Shown here: in pieces, positions 16,619-23,622 of the stretch
Position numbering within the stretch: position 1 is the stretch's first letter
How the letters are laid out: each line of letters starts with the position of its first letter
Assembly (NCBI RefSeq): GCF_051960575.1
Contig: NZ_JBQCEE010000424.1
Location: 1-26,877 of the forward strand
Source: JBQCEE01 sp051960575
Lineage (GTDB): Bacteria > Actinomycetota > Actinomycetes > Mycobacteriales > Jatrophihabitantaceae
Direction of reading: 5' to 3'
DNA: 26,877 nucleotides
The notes under the pieces: model-generated
What the model was told of the DNA's origin: nothing
Database searches by the model: none
Seen by the model: only the letters and a program-made list of their open reading frames with translations
Made by a program: the position numbers and the translations under genes

Positions 16619-16653
16619 CACCGGCCGCCGTCCCCGAGGGACGGCGGCCGGTG
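16619..16653 (-). terminator. 16-bp GC hairpin downstream of etfA
   Basis: Arms 16619-16634 and 16638-16653 are perfect reverse complements around a CGA loop. The hairpin starts 29 nt after the etfA stop. The RNA after it contains only a short U run (GUUUGC), so it would be a strong-stem terminator without a typical U tract. Confidence 0.75.
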
Positions 16654-16682
16654 GGGTGGTGGTGCGGCGAGATGCGGCGGGG

Positions 16683-17642
16683 TCAGCTCTTGCGCTTGCT
16701 GATCTCGTCGGTGAGCTGCGGGGCGACGGTGAACAGGTCACCGACGACGCCGAAGTCGGCGAGCTCGAAGATCGGCGCCTCGGGGTCCTTGTTGACCGCG
16801 ACGATCGTCTTGGACGTCTGCATGCCGGCGCGGTGCTGGATGGCGCCGGAGATGCCGACGGCCACGTACAGCTGCGGCGACACGGTGACGCCGGTCTGGC
16901 CGACCTGCATCGTGTGGGGCACCCAGCCGGCGTCGACGACGGCGCGCGAGGCGCCGACGGCGGCACCGAGCGAGTCGGCGAGCTTCTCGATGATCTCGAA
17001 GTTCTCGGCCTTGCCGATGCCACGGCCGCCCGAGACGACCACGGAGGCGTCGGCGAGCGCGGGGCGCGAGCCCTGCTCCTCGACCTCGCTGGCGGTGATC
17101 TTCGAGGCCTTCGCGGCGTCCGAGATGCTCACCGACACCGGCACCTCCTCGGCCGCGCCGGTCGACGGCTCGGGCGCGAAGGAGTTCGGGCGCACGGTGA
17201 TGATCGGGGTGCCCTTGCTGACCTTCGAGACGGTGGTGATCGCGCCACCGAAGATCTGCTGCGAGACATTGCCGTCGCCGTCGAAGCCGACCGCGTCGTA
17301 GATCAGGCCCGACTCGAGCTTGATGGAGAGCCGCGCGGCGACTTCCTTGTTCTCGTTGGTCGACGGCAGCAGGATCGCCGCGGGCGAGGCCTGCTGGGCG
17401 ACGGCCGCGAGGGCCTCCGCCTTCGGCGCGACCGAGTAGCCGGCGATGTCGTCGCTCTCGACGACGTAGACCTTCTGCGCGCCGAACTCGGCGAGCTGGT
17501 TCTTCAGCGCGCCGGCGGTGCCGGGCGCACCGAGGACGACCGCGCTCGGCTCGCCGAGCTGACGGGCGGCGGTGAGCAGCTCGAGCGTGGGCTTCTTGAC
17601 GGTGCCGTCGACCGAGTCGACGAGGACCAGAACCTCAGCCAT
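16683..17642 (-). CDS. etfA: Electron transfer flavoprotein alpha subunit
   Basis: 319 residues. EtfA holds the FAD that takes electrons from acyl-CoA and other dehydrogenases and passes them to ETF:quinone oxidoreductase. The N-terminal half (VLVLVDSVDGTVKKPTLELL) is the ETF fold; the C-terminal FAD domain has VVSGGRGIGKAENF, GASRAVVDAGWVPH, VGQTGVTVSPQLY and GISGAIQHRAGM, all diagnostic. The ribosome site (GAGGA) overlaps the end of etfB, 15 nt upstream, so the two subunits are co-transcribed. It corresponds to fixB (Rv3028c). Confidence 0.97.
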   Translation of the reverse strand: MAEVLVLVDSVDGTVKKPTLELLTAARQLGEPSAVVLGAPGTAGALKNQLAEFGAQKVYVVESDDIAGYSVAPKAEALAAVAQQASPAAILLPSTNENKEVAARLSIKLESGLIYDAVGFDGDGNVSQQIFGGAITTVSKVSKGTPIITVRPNSFAPEPSTGAAEEVPVSVSISDAAKASKITASEVEEQGSRPALADASVVVSGGRGIGKAENFEIIEKLADSLGAAVGASRAVVDAGWVPHTMQVGQTGVTVSPQLYVAVGISGAIQHRAGMQTSKTIVAVNKDPEAPIFELADFGVVGDLFTVAPQLTDEISKRKS

Positions 17643-17657
17643 GTGTAGTCAGTCCTC

Positions 17658-18437
17658 TCAGATGAGCTTCTTGGACGCGAGGAAGTCGGCGATCTTCACG
17701 CCACCGTCGCCCTCGTCCTTGACGGTCTGGCCGGCCGCGCGCGGCGGGGCATTCTCGAATGACGCCACCTGCGTCCACGAGTTGGCGAGGCCCACCTCGG
17801 CGGCGTCGAGGGCCAGGTCGGCCAGCGCCTGCACGGTGATCGGCTTGCTCTTCGCGGCCATGATGCCCTTGAACGACGGGTACCGCGGGTCGTTGATCTT
17901 CTCGACGACGCTCACCACCGCCGGCAGCGAGGCCTCGACGCGCTCGAAGCCGCCGTCGACGATGCGCTCGATCTTGGCGGTGGTGCCGTCGATCTCGAGC
18001 TTGCGGGCCAGGGTCAGCTGCGGCAGGCCGAGCAGCTCGGCGAGCATCGCCGGCACGACCGCGCCACGGGCGTCGGTGGCCTCGGAGCCCGCGATCACGA
18101 TGTCGAACTCGAGCGTGCCGAGCGCCTTGGCGATCGCCTTCGCGGTCGCGACGGCGTCCGAGCCGTGCAGGGCCTCGTCCGACACGTGGACGGCCTTGTC
18201 CGCACCCATCGAAAGCGCCTTGCGGATCGACTCGGTCGCCCGCTCGGGACCGACGGTGAGGATGGTGACCTCGCCACCGTGGGCCTCCTTCTGACGCAGG
18301 CCCTCCTCGATCGCGAACTCGTCGATGTAGTTGATGACGGGGTCGACCGCGGCGCGGTCGACGGTGTTGTCGCTGGGGTCGAGCTTCCGGTCGCCCTCGG
18401 TGTCAGGGACCTGCTTGACCAGCACCACGATGTTCAT
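17658..18437 (-). CDS. etfB: Electron transfer flavoprotein beta subunit
   Basis: 259 residues from ATG 18437 (MNIVVLVKQVPDTEGDRKLD). Upstream frame extension lacks similarity, and GAGG lies about 11 nt before this ATG. EtfB binds AMP and carries the recognition loop for partner dehydrogenases. The signature VIAGSEATDARGAVVPAMLAE is present. The C-terminal arm (KSKPITVQAL) wraps EtfA. It is the first gene of the etfBA operon, matching fixA (Rv3029c). A perfect 12-bp palindrome lies 114 nt upstream of the start and may control the operon, for example in response to fatty-acid supply. Confidence 0.97.
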   Translation of the reverse strand: MNIVVLVKQVPDTEGDRKLDPSDNTVDRAAVDPVINYIDEFAIEEGLRQKEAHGGEVTILTVGPERATESIRKALSMGADKAVHVSDEALHGSDAVATAKAIAKALGTLEFDIVIAGSEATDARGAVVPAMLAELLGLPQLTLARKLEIDGTTAKIERIVDGGFERVEASLPAVVSVVEKINDPRYPSFKGIMAAKSKPITVQALADLALDAAEVGLANSWTQVASFENAPPRAAGQTVKDEGDGGVKIADFLASKKLI

Positions 18438-18548
18438 GCGTTCGCTGACCTCTTTCGTCGACTCGTCGGACGCCCGGTCTCGGATGACGCCTCGGACGGT
18501 GCGTGTGTGATCGGCCCGTAACAAACGGATACCTGTAACCATGCCTAT

Positions 18549-18564
18549 GTTACTCGCGAGTAGC
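18549..18564. promoter_or_regulatory. Operator candidate GTTACTCGCGAGTAGC
   Basis: TACTCGCGAGTA (18551-18562) is a perfect palindrome; the 16-bp form pairs at 14 positions. Size and symmetry fit a TetR-type dimer site. Location before etfBA suggests a regulator of fatty-acid or other oxidation, which is an inference; no regulator gene is in the window. Confidence 0.5.
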
Positions 18565-18644
18565 AACGTGAGGTCGCTCTCCCGAGCCAGCATGGCACGG
18601 GTCACGCGGCGCCCGTGCACGAGTCGGGTCGAAGCCGACGCCAC

Positions 18645-18670
18645 GGCGGGATCGGGACTTCCGTCCCGCC
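18645..18670. repeat. Inverted repeat upstream of the NERD-like promoter
   Basis: GGCGGGA (18645-18651) pairs with TCCCGCC (18664-18670); an inner alternative CGGGA/TCCCG also exists. It lies 10 nt above the -35 and could be an operator or an antisense-side terminator. Confidence 0.35.
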
Positions 18671-18680
18671 TAACAAGGAC

Positions 18681-18709
18681 TTCACACGAGCGAAGATCCT
18701 TGCTACGTT
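18681..18709 (+). promoter_or_regulatory. Promoter TTCACA-N17-TACGTT for the NERD-like gene
   Basis: The -35 TTCACA (18681-18686) and -10 TACGTT (18704-18709) are 17 bp apart, a good housekeeping sigma match. Transcription would start near 18716, giving a leader of about 50 nt with GGAG 10 nt before the ATG. It is the best two-box promoter in the window. Confidence 0.65.
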
Positions 18710-18765
18710 CTCCCTGCCGGGGGCGACATCCAGGTATGCGGGGAGACGGACGGAGTTTGTTTTCC

Positions 18766-19425
18766 ATGACCATGGACGCCACCCTCGCCCCGGTGACCGC
18801 TCGTCCGCGCCGTCACCTGCACGCCGTCGCCGCCGACGGCGTCGCGCCGGTCGCCCCGCTCGTCGCGATCCCCACCGCCGCGCCGCGCACGACCCGCCGG
18901 CCGATCATGGAGCGCCTGCGCCCGCACCTGCCCTGCCGCTCGGACGCCGCCGAACTGCGGCACGCCCTCACGACCCTCGGCCCGTCCTGGCGGATCGTCC
19001 GCGGTCTGGCCGACAACGGCGTGCACTCGCTGCTGGTCGGCCCGGGCGGCGTCTTCGCCCTCACCGTCCAGTCGCTGGCGCACGCCCGCGTCGCGGTCGG
19101 CGGCACCACCGTCACGGTCGACGGTCGCCCGGTGCCGCTGGTGCCCGAGCGCCGCATGGTCGCCGACAACATGGCGCGCCGCATCTCCGCCGCGGCCGGC
19201 GTCGAGATCGTCGTCCGCGGCGTGGTCGCGGTCATCCACGCCCAGCCGCGCTGGTCGTTCCGCGAGCAGCCCGCCGACGGCCGGGTGGTCGTGCTGCCGG
19301 GTCGCGATGTCGCGGCGTTCCTCGCCGCCCAGGCCCCGATCCTCACGCCCTCGGACGTCGAGGCGATCGCGCACGCGGCCGCGAACCCGGCCAAGCCCGT
19401 TCGTCCCGCCCTCTACGCGGTCTGA
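18766..19425 (+). CDS. NERD-like domain protein
   Basis: 219 residues from ATG 18766 (MTMDATLAPV); GGAG upstream supports this start. The first 45 residues are basic and low in complexity. Residues about 55-160 resemble the nuclease-related NERD fold: LGPSWRIVRGLADNGVHSLLVGPGGVFAL matches the usual core strand-turn with VGPxGVF. In NERD proteins this is followed by a Lys (often T/SK) on the next strand, part of the presumed catalytic core; here the text runs ALTVQSLAH and lacks it. The later ADNMARRISAAAG and RGVVAVIHAQP fit the family. It may therefore be an inactive binding domain. No membrane segment. The gene is followed by the NlpC/P60 gene 98 nt downstream (to the chosen start). Confidence 0.6.
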   Translation: MTMDATLAPVTARPRRHLHAVAADGVAPVAPLVAIPTAAPRTTRRPIMERLRPHLPCRSDAAELRHALTTLGPSWRIVRGLADNGVHSLLVGPGGVFALTVQSLAHARVAVGGTTVTVDGRPVPLVPERRMVADNMARRISAAAGVEIVVRGVVAVIHAQPRWSFREQPADGRVVVLPGRDVAAFLAAQAPILTPSDVEAIAHAAANPAKPVRPALYAV

Positions 19426-19523
19426 AGTCCCCCGCTCGAAGCGCGTAACGGAAGTGTTGCTCCGCCGTTGGGTCATGTGACACTTCACTCGAGCTAAACG
19501 TCATTCGTCCGGAGATGCCGCCC

Positions 19524-20831
19524 ATGTCCCGCTCGCTTACCGCGTTGTCGGTGGCGCGCGCCGCCGTCCTGGCGGTCGCGACGACCGTGGCGCTGGTCGC
19601 CGCCCTGCTCAGCGGACTGCTCGGCTCGACCGGCAGCGCCGGTGCCGCGCCGCACCCGTCGCCGAGCCCCTCGCCGATCGCGACCAACGCGGCGGCCGCC
19701 CAGGCGGCGGCCCGCGCGGCCGCGGCCCGGGTGGCCCACCTGCACGCGAAGCTGCAGGCCGAGGTGCAGGCGGTCGGTCGCGCCTCCGATGCGGCCGACG
19801 CCGCCGAGGCCGCCTACGCCCAGCAGCTCACCGTGCTGCGGCGCGCCCGCGGTGACGAGCGCCGGGCCGAGCAGACGCTCGCCCGGGCCCAGGCGCTCGC
19901 CGCGTCGACCGGGCACCAGCTCGCCCAGCTGATGGCCGCGCAGTTCGAGGCGGGCGGCAGCGCCCTCGACACCGGCCAGCTGCTCACCGCGCAGGACCCG
20001 ACGCAGCTCGTGCAGCTCGCCGACTCGCAGGCCCAGCTCGGGCAGTACTCCGCCGGCCTGGTGGCCGACGCGCAGCACGCCCGCGACGAGAGCGACCGCG
20101 CGCTGGCGGCCCAGCAGGCGACGCTCGCCCGCGTCACCGACGCCACCGCCCGGGTCAAGGCGCTGCGGGACGCCGCCGCCACCCGCTACGCCGAGGCCCG
20201 CACGGCGCTGCTGCAGCTCAAGCAGCACCTGGACAAGGCGAAGACCGACCAGGCCGCGGCCGACACCGTGCTGTCGTTGTTCCTCGGCGGCTGGTCGGTG
20301 GCCAACTCGGCCGAGGCGGCCCAGCTCAACGCCCAGTACGCCCAGGTCGCCGCGCAGTACGCGCACGAGCCGCTCGCGCCGCGCAGCAGCACCTGGACGC
20401 CCGCGATGGCGGCATCCGCCGTGCACCGGGCGCTGCAGCGGATCGGACTCCCCTACGCCTGGGCCGGCGGCAACCTCGCCGGGCCGACCCGTGGCGTGTG
20501 CGCGGCCGGCGCGGCGCGCAACGACTGCAAGATCGTCGGGTTCGACTGCTCCGGGCTCGTGCTGTGGGCATGGGGCCCGTACATCCAGATGGCGCACTAC
20601 GCGGCGACGCAGTACGGCTCGGGACGTATCCACCCCCGCCCGACGCAACTGCTGCCGGGCGACCTGCTGTTCTGGAGCTCCAACGGCACCGTCGCCGGCA
20701 TCCACCACGTGGCGATGTACGTCGGTGACGGCAATGTGATCCAGGCGCCCGAGAGCGGCGACATCGTGCGGATCACGCCGATGGCCAGCGTCGCCTCCGG
20801 CTACTTCGGGGCCACCCGCCCGCTCAGCTGA
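19524..20831 (+). CDS. NlpC/P60 peptidoglycan endopeptidase (RipA-like)
   Basis: 435 residues from ATG 19524; an ATG at 19515 directly abuts GGAG (19511-19514) and so is too close, whereas 19524 is 9 nt away. Residues 1-42 form a Sec signal peptide. Residues 55-285 are Ala/Gln-rich coiled coil, the usual autoinhibitory or docking region. Residues 295-435 form the NlpC/P60 domain: catalytic C342 in GFDCSGL, H395 in HHVAMYVG and a polar third residue near VIQAPESG. It cuts D-Glu to diaminopimelate-type bonds in cell-wall peptides outside the membrane. About 20 residues with two cysteines (C326, C335) are inserted before DCSGL. The gene overlaps the convergent aldo/keto reductase by 8 nt. Confidence 0.92.
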   Translation: MSRSLTALSVARAAVLAVATTVALVAALLSGLLGSTGSAGAAPHPSPSPSPIATNAAAAQAAARAAAARVAHLHAKLQAEVQAVGRASDAADAAEAAYAQQLTVLRRARGDERRAEQTLARAQALAASTGHQLAQLMAAQFEAGGSALDTGQLLTAQDPTQLVQLADSQAQLGQYSAGLVADAQHARDESDRALAAQQATLARVTDATARVKALRDAAATRYAEARTALLQLKQHLDKAKTDQAAADTVLSLFLGGWSVANSAEAAQLNAQYAQVAAQYAHEPLAPRSSTWTPAMAASAVHRALQRIGLPYAWAGGNLAGPTRGVCAAGAARNDCKIVGFDCSGLVLWAWGPYIQMAHYAATQYGSGRIHPRPTQLLPGDLLFWSSNGTVAGIHHVAMYVGDGNVIQAPESGDIVRITPMASVASGYFGATRPLS

Positions 20832-21687
20832 TCGCGTCCAGCTCGGCCAGCGCGTCCGCCGGCAGCTCGAGCGAGGCGGCGGCGATGTTCTCGCGCAGGT
20901 GCCCGCGCGAGGACGTGCCCGGGATCAGCAGGATGTTCGGCGAGCGCTGCAGAAGCCACGCCAGCGCGACGGCCATCGGGGTCTCACCGAGCCGCTGCGC
21001 CACCGCGTCGAGCGCGCCCGACTGCAGCGGCGTGAACCCGCCGAGCGGGAAGTACGGCACGTAGGCGATGCCCTGCTCGGCGGTGATCCGCAGCAGTTCC
21101 TCGTCCTCGCGGCGGGCGAGGTTGTAGAGGTTCTGCACGCAGACGACCGGCGCGATCGTCTGCGCCTCGGCGAGCTGGTCGGCGTCCACCGTGCTCAGCC
21201 CGATGTGCCGGATGAGGCCCTGCTGCTGCAGCTCGGCGAGCGTCTCGACCTGCTCGGCGATCGAGCCCGGTTCCGGGGCGTCGAAGCCGCCCATGCGCAG
21301 GTTCACCACGTCCATGCGCTCGAGGCCGAGGTGCTCGAGGTTGTCGTGCACCGCCTGTCGCAGCTCGTCCGGCGTGCGGGCGTGCGGCCACCCGCCCTCG
21401 GCGTCGCGGCGGGCCCCGACCTTGGTGACGATCACGAGGTCGTCCGGGTACGGGTGCAGCGCCTCGCGGATGATCTCGTTCGTGACGTACGGGCCGTAGA
21501 AGTCGGACGTGTCGATGTGGTTGATGCCCGTCTCGACGACCTCGCGCAGCACGGCGATCGCCTCGTCGCGGTCCTTCGGCGGGCCGAACACGTGCGGGCC
21601 GGCAAGCTGCATCGCGCCGTAGCCCATCCGGGTGACCTCGAGGTCGCCGAGCCGGTACGTGCCGCCGAGTGCCGATGTCGTCGTCAT
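20824..21687 (-). CDS. Aldo/keto reductase (YdbC-like)
   Basis: 287 residues from ATG 21687. An NADP-dependent TIM-barrel reductase: GINHIDTSDFYG gives the Asp and Tyr, VIVTKVG the Lys, and LIRHIGLSTVD and IPGTSSRGHLREN the cofactor end. At the position of the usual catalytic His the sequence is DVVNLRMGG, where Arg follows Leu; the Escherichia coli YdbC branch has, from memory, the same VVNLR, so this is a family trait. Substrate unknown. CAGGAT lies 6 nt before the ATG. The gene is divergent from an SDR gene with only 36 nt between the starts, and its 3' end overlaps the NlpC gene. Confidence 0.9.
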   Translation of the reverse strand: MTTTSALGGTYRLGDLEVTRMGYGAMQLAGPHVFGPPKDRDEAIAVLREVVETGINHIDTSDFYGPYVTNEIIREALHPYPDDLVIVTKVGARRDAEGGWPHARTPDELRQAVHDNLEHLGLERMDVVNLRMGGFDAPEPGSIAEQVETLAELQQQGLIRHIGLSTVDADQLAEAQTIAPVVCVQNLYNLARREDEELLRITAEQGIAYVPYFPLGGFTPLQSGALDAVAQRLGETPMAVALAWLLQRSPNILLIPGTSSRGHLRENIAAASLELPADALAELDAIS

Positions 21688-21723
21688 GCCCCCATCCTGC
21701 CCGGTTGGGGTAGGAAGGAAGAC

Positions 21724-22563
21724 ATGACAACGAAAGTCTGGTTCATCACCGGTACCTCCCGAGGCTTCGGACGCGAGTGGGCCGTCGCCGCCCTCGAGCG
21801 CGGCGACTCGGTCGCGGCCACCGCCCGCGACACCGCGTCGCTCAAGGACCTCGCCGAGACCTACGGCGACCGGCTGCTGCCGATCGCGCTCGACGTCACC
21901 GACCGCGCCGCCGACTTCGCCGCGGTGCAGCAGGCGCACGAGCACTTCGGCCGGCTCGACATCGTCGTGAACAACGCGGGCTACGGCCACTTCGGCCTGG
22001 TCGAGGAGCTCAGCGAGGCCGACGTGCGCTCGCAGCTCGAGACGAACTTCTTCGGCGCGCTGTGGGTCACCCAGGCGGCCCTGCCGATCCTGCGCGAGCA
22101 GCGCAGCGGGCACATCCTGCAGGTCTCCTCGATCGGCGGCATCTCCGCCTTCCCGCTCGTCGGCGCGTACCACGCGTCGAAGTGGGCGCTCGAGGGGTTG
22201 AGCCAGGCGCTCGCCCAGGAGGTCGCCGACTTCGGCATCAAGGTCACGCTCATCGAGCCGGGCGGCTTCTCGACCGACTGGGCCGGGCCGTCGGCGAAGC
22301 ACTCCGAGCAGCTCGCCGACTACGACGCGGTGCGCGAGCGGGTCATGGAGCAGCGCCGCACGCGCAACGCGACCCCCGGTGACCCGACGGCGAGCGCCGC
22401 GGCCGTGCTGCGGATCGTCGACGCCGAGCAGCCGCCGCTGCGCGTCTTCTTCGGCACCGCCCCGCTCGGCATCGCCGAGGCCGACTACGCCTCCCGCCTC
22501 GAGACGTGGCGCAGCTGGCAGGACGTCGCGGAGCTCGCCCAGGGTGAGCCGACGCAGCGCTGA
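21724..22563 (+). CDS. SDR family oxidoreductase
   Basis: 279 residues. TGTSRGFG (about 9-16) binds the nucleotide, and ATARDTASL after strand 2 with its Arg suggests NADP. NNAGYGHFG and the triad Ser (QVSSIGG) with Tyr and Lys (YHASKWALEGLSQAL) are complete. The pattern GTSRGFGREWAVAAL and the end with LIEPGGFSTDW are those of the common SDR group annotated as ketoreductases of unknown substrate. A strong ribosome site AAGGAAG precedes the ATG. It is divergent from the aldo/keto reductase with a 36-nt gap, so both are likely expressed together, perhaps under one regulator. Confidence 0.9.
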   Translation: MTTKVWFITGTSRGFGREWAVAALERGDSVAATARDTASLKDLAETYGDRLLPIALDVTDRAADFAAVQQAHEHFGRLDIVVNNAGYGHFGLVEELSEADVRSQLETNFFGALWVTQAALPILREQRSGHILQVSSIGGISAFPLVGAYHASKWALEGLSQALAQEVADFGIKVTLIEPGGFSTDWAGPSAKHSEQLADYDAVRERVMEQRRTRNATPGDPTASAAAVLRIVDAEQPPLRVFFGTAPLGIAEADYASRLETWRSWQDVAELAQGEPTQR

Positions 22564-22617
22564 GACCGCCGGGAACTCACATCGCACGGCACCGGGATCA
22601 CCGGGATCATGGGAGCC

Positions 22618-23070
22618 ATGACCGAGGCCGACCGTCCACGTCCGCGACCGCGGCCGACCCCCGCTGCCGCACCGGGGCCGGCGCCCGTCGTGCCGGCCCC
22701 GGTGGCGCCGCGCCCGGCGCCGCCGGAGCCGCGGACGACGCTCCGGGTCGCACCGGCGCCGGCGGAGGTGGCCGCACCAGGACCGGACCGGCTGACGCAG
22801 CTGCTGCAGCACCCCGCGGCGACCGACGCCGGGTTCGCGGTCGCCATCGTCCTGCTGATCCTGGTGCTGCAGCACGTACTGCTCGCCGAGTCGTGGGCCC
22901 GGGCGGCGCTCCCCGCGCTGCTGTTCGGCGTGCTCTACGTGCTGGCGGTGCGGTTCGCGCGGGCGTACTCGGCCCGTGAGGACGCGCGCGGCCGACGGGC
23001 GCTGCGAGCGGTGCTGATCCAGACCGGCGTGGTGCTGCTGGTCGTCGTGGTGCTGGCCATCGTGCTCTAA
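22618..23070 (+). CDS. Proline-rich small membrane protein, unknown
   Basis: 150 residues from ATG 22618 (MTEADRPRPRP); the ATG at 22609 is an alternative adding three residues. GATCAT lies 7 nt before 22618. Residues 5-60 are a Pro/Ala-rich cytoplasmic or extended region. Three hydrophobic helices follow at about 72-90, 96-115 and 131-150 with an Arg-rich loop (RFARAYSAREDARGRR) between the second and third. I do not recognise the family. A 9-bp direct repeat (CACCGGGAT, 22590-22598 and 22599-22607) lies just before the gene. It ends overlapping the convergent neighbour by 4 nt. Confidence 0.65.
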   Translation: MTEADRPRPRPRPTPAAAPGPAPVVPAPVAPRPAPPEPRTTLRVAPAPAEVAAPGPDRLTQLLQHPAATDAGFAVAIVLLILVLQHVLLAESWARAALPALLFGVLYVLAVRFARAYSAREDARGRRALRAVLIQTGVVLLVVVVLAIVL

Positions 23071-23576
23071 CCCGTCCGCCGGGCCCGGTGGAGCTGCGCC
23101 AGGCACGCGACGCCGCCGACGGCCAGCGCGGCCGACGCGACGACGAGGAACGCGTCGGCGGCGTCGGGCACGGTGTCGTCGGCGTCGTCCACGAACACCG
23201 GGCCGAGCCCGCTGCAGGTCACCACCAGATCGCCGCCGCGGGGCGCGACGAAGCTGGCGACCCGGTCGGTCAGCGTCGTGTCGCTCGGCACGGTCTGCAC
23301 CGACAGTTCCTGCGGCGTGCGGCCCGGTGACTGCCACTCGCAGTCGAGCTGCGACGGCGGCATGCCGGCCGCTGCGAGGGCCCGGACACCGCCGGGCCAG
23401 CTCAGCTCGTACGTGTGACCGGCGGTGAGGTGCACGGTGTCCGGGGCGACGGCGTTCGGCGCGTAGGCGACGGGCTGCATGCCGGCGAAGACCCGCGCGA
23501 CACCCCATGCCAGCAGCCCGACCAGCACCAGGGCGACGCCCAGCACCCCCGCGCGCACCCGCGAGCCCCCGGCCAT
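23067..23576 (-). CDS. Two-helix membrane protein with external domain, unknown
   Basis: 169 residues from ATG 23576. One hydrophobic helix near the N-terminus (VRAGVLGVALVLVGLLAWGVARVF), an external domain of about 100 residues with two cysteines (LDCEWQSPG, VVTCSGLG) that may form a disulfide, and a C-terminal helix (AFLVVASAALAVGGVACLAQL) with a basic tail. The domain looks like a beta-sandwich by strand pattern only. TACAGT lies 6 nt before the ATG, a leaderless arrangement. The stop TAG overlaps the TAA of the convergent proline-rich membrane protein gene. No family recognised. Confidence 0.65.
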   Translation of the reverse strand: MAGGSRVRAGVLGVALVLVGLLAWGVARVFAGMQPVAYAPNAVAPDTVHLTAGHTYELSWPGGVRALAAAGMPPSQLDCEWQSPGRTPQELSVQTVPSDTTLTDRVASFVAPRGGDLVVTCSGLGPVFVDDADDTVPDAADAFLVVASAALAVGGVACLAQLHRARRTG

Positions 23577-23582
23577 CCGCCG

Positions 23583-23588
23583 ACTGTA
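23583..23588 (-). promoter_or_regulatory. -10 box TACAGT, 6 nt before the start at 23576
   Basis: TACAGT on the minus strand followed by CGGCGG and ATG. It lies in the 46-nt gap after the HAD gene, so the membrane protein gene has its own start site. No clear -35. Confidence 0.5.
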
Positions 23589-23622
23589 GGTCGGATGCCC
23601 GTTTTGTGCGCGTCGGAGCGCG

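Larger units (their letters stand above)
18438..18765. other. Divergent intergenic region etfB / NERD-like gene (328 nt)
   Basis: This is the only gap above 300 nt. It holds the palindrome at 18549-18564, a hairpin at 18645-18670 and a promoter at 18681-18709 reading right. It is less GC-rich than its surroundings around 18515-18560. No gene, tRNA or known riboswitch was seen. A possible minus-strand -10 for etfB is TATCCG (18526-18531), which would put the palindrome on the -35; this is weak. Confidence 0.6.

Noticed and set aside
15379..17301. Long plus-strand open frame opposite the MFS gene and etfA
   Set aside because: Antisense to two well-supported genes and low complexity (His/Arg/Asp).
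18541..18765. ATG at 18541 as start of the NERD-like protein
   Set aside because: It would place the promoter, palindrome and hairpin inside the gene; the added residues have no domain pattern and no ribosome site.
19426..19523. A c-di-AMP (ydaO) riboswitch before the NlpC/P60 gene, as often seen in actinomycetes
   Set aside because: The space is under 100 nt and I see no conserved riboswitch core or strong leader structure; no convincing promoter either.
21688..23508. N-terminal extension that would fuse 600 residues to the aldo/keto reductase
   Set aside because: The extension is antisense to the SDR and membrane protein genes and low complexity; ATG 21687 gives the normal length.
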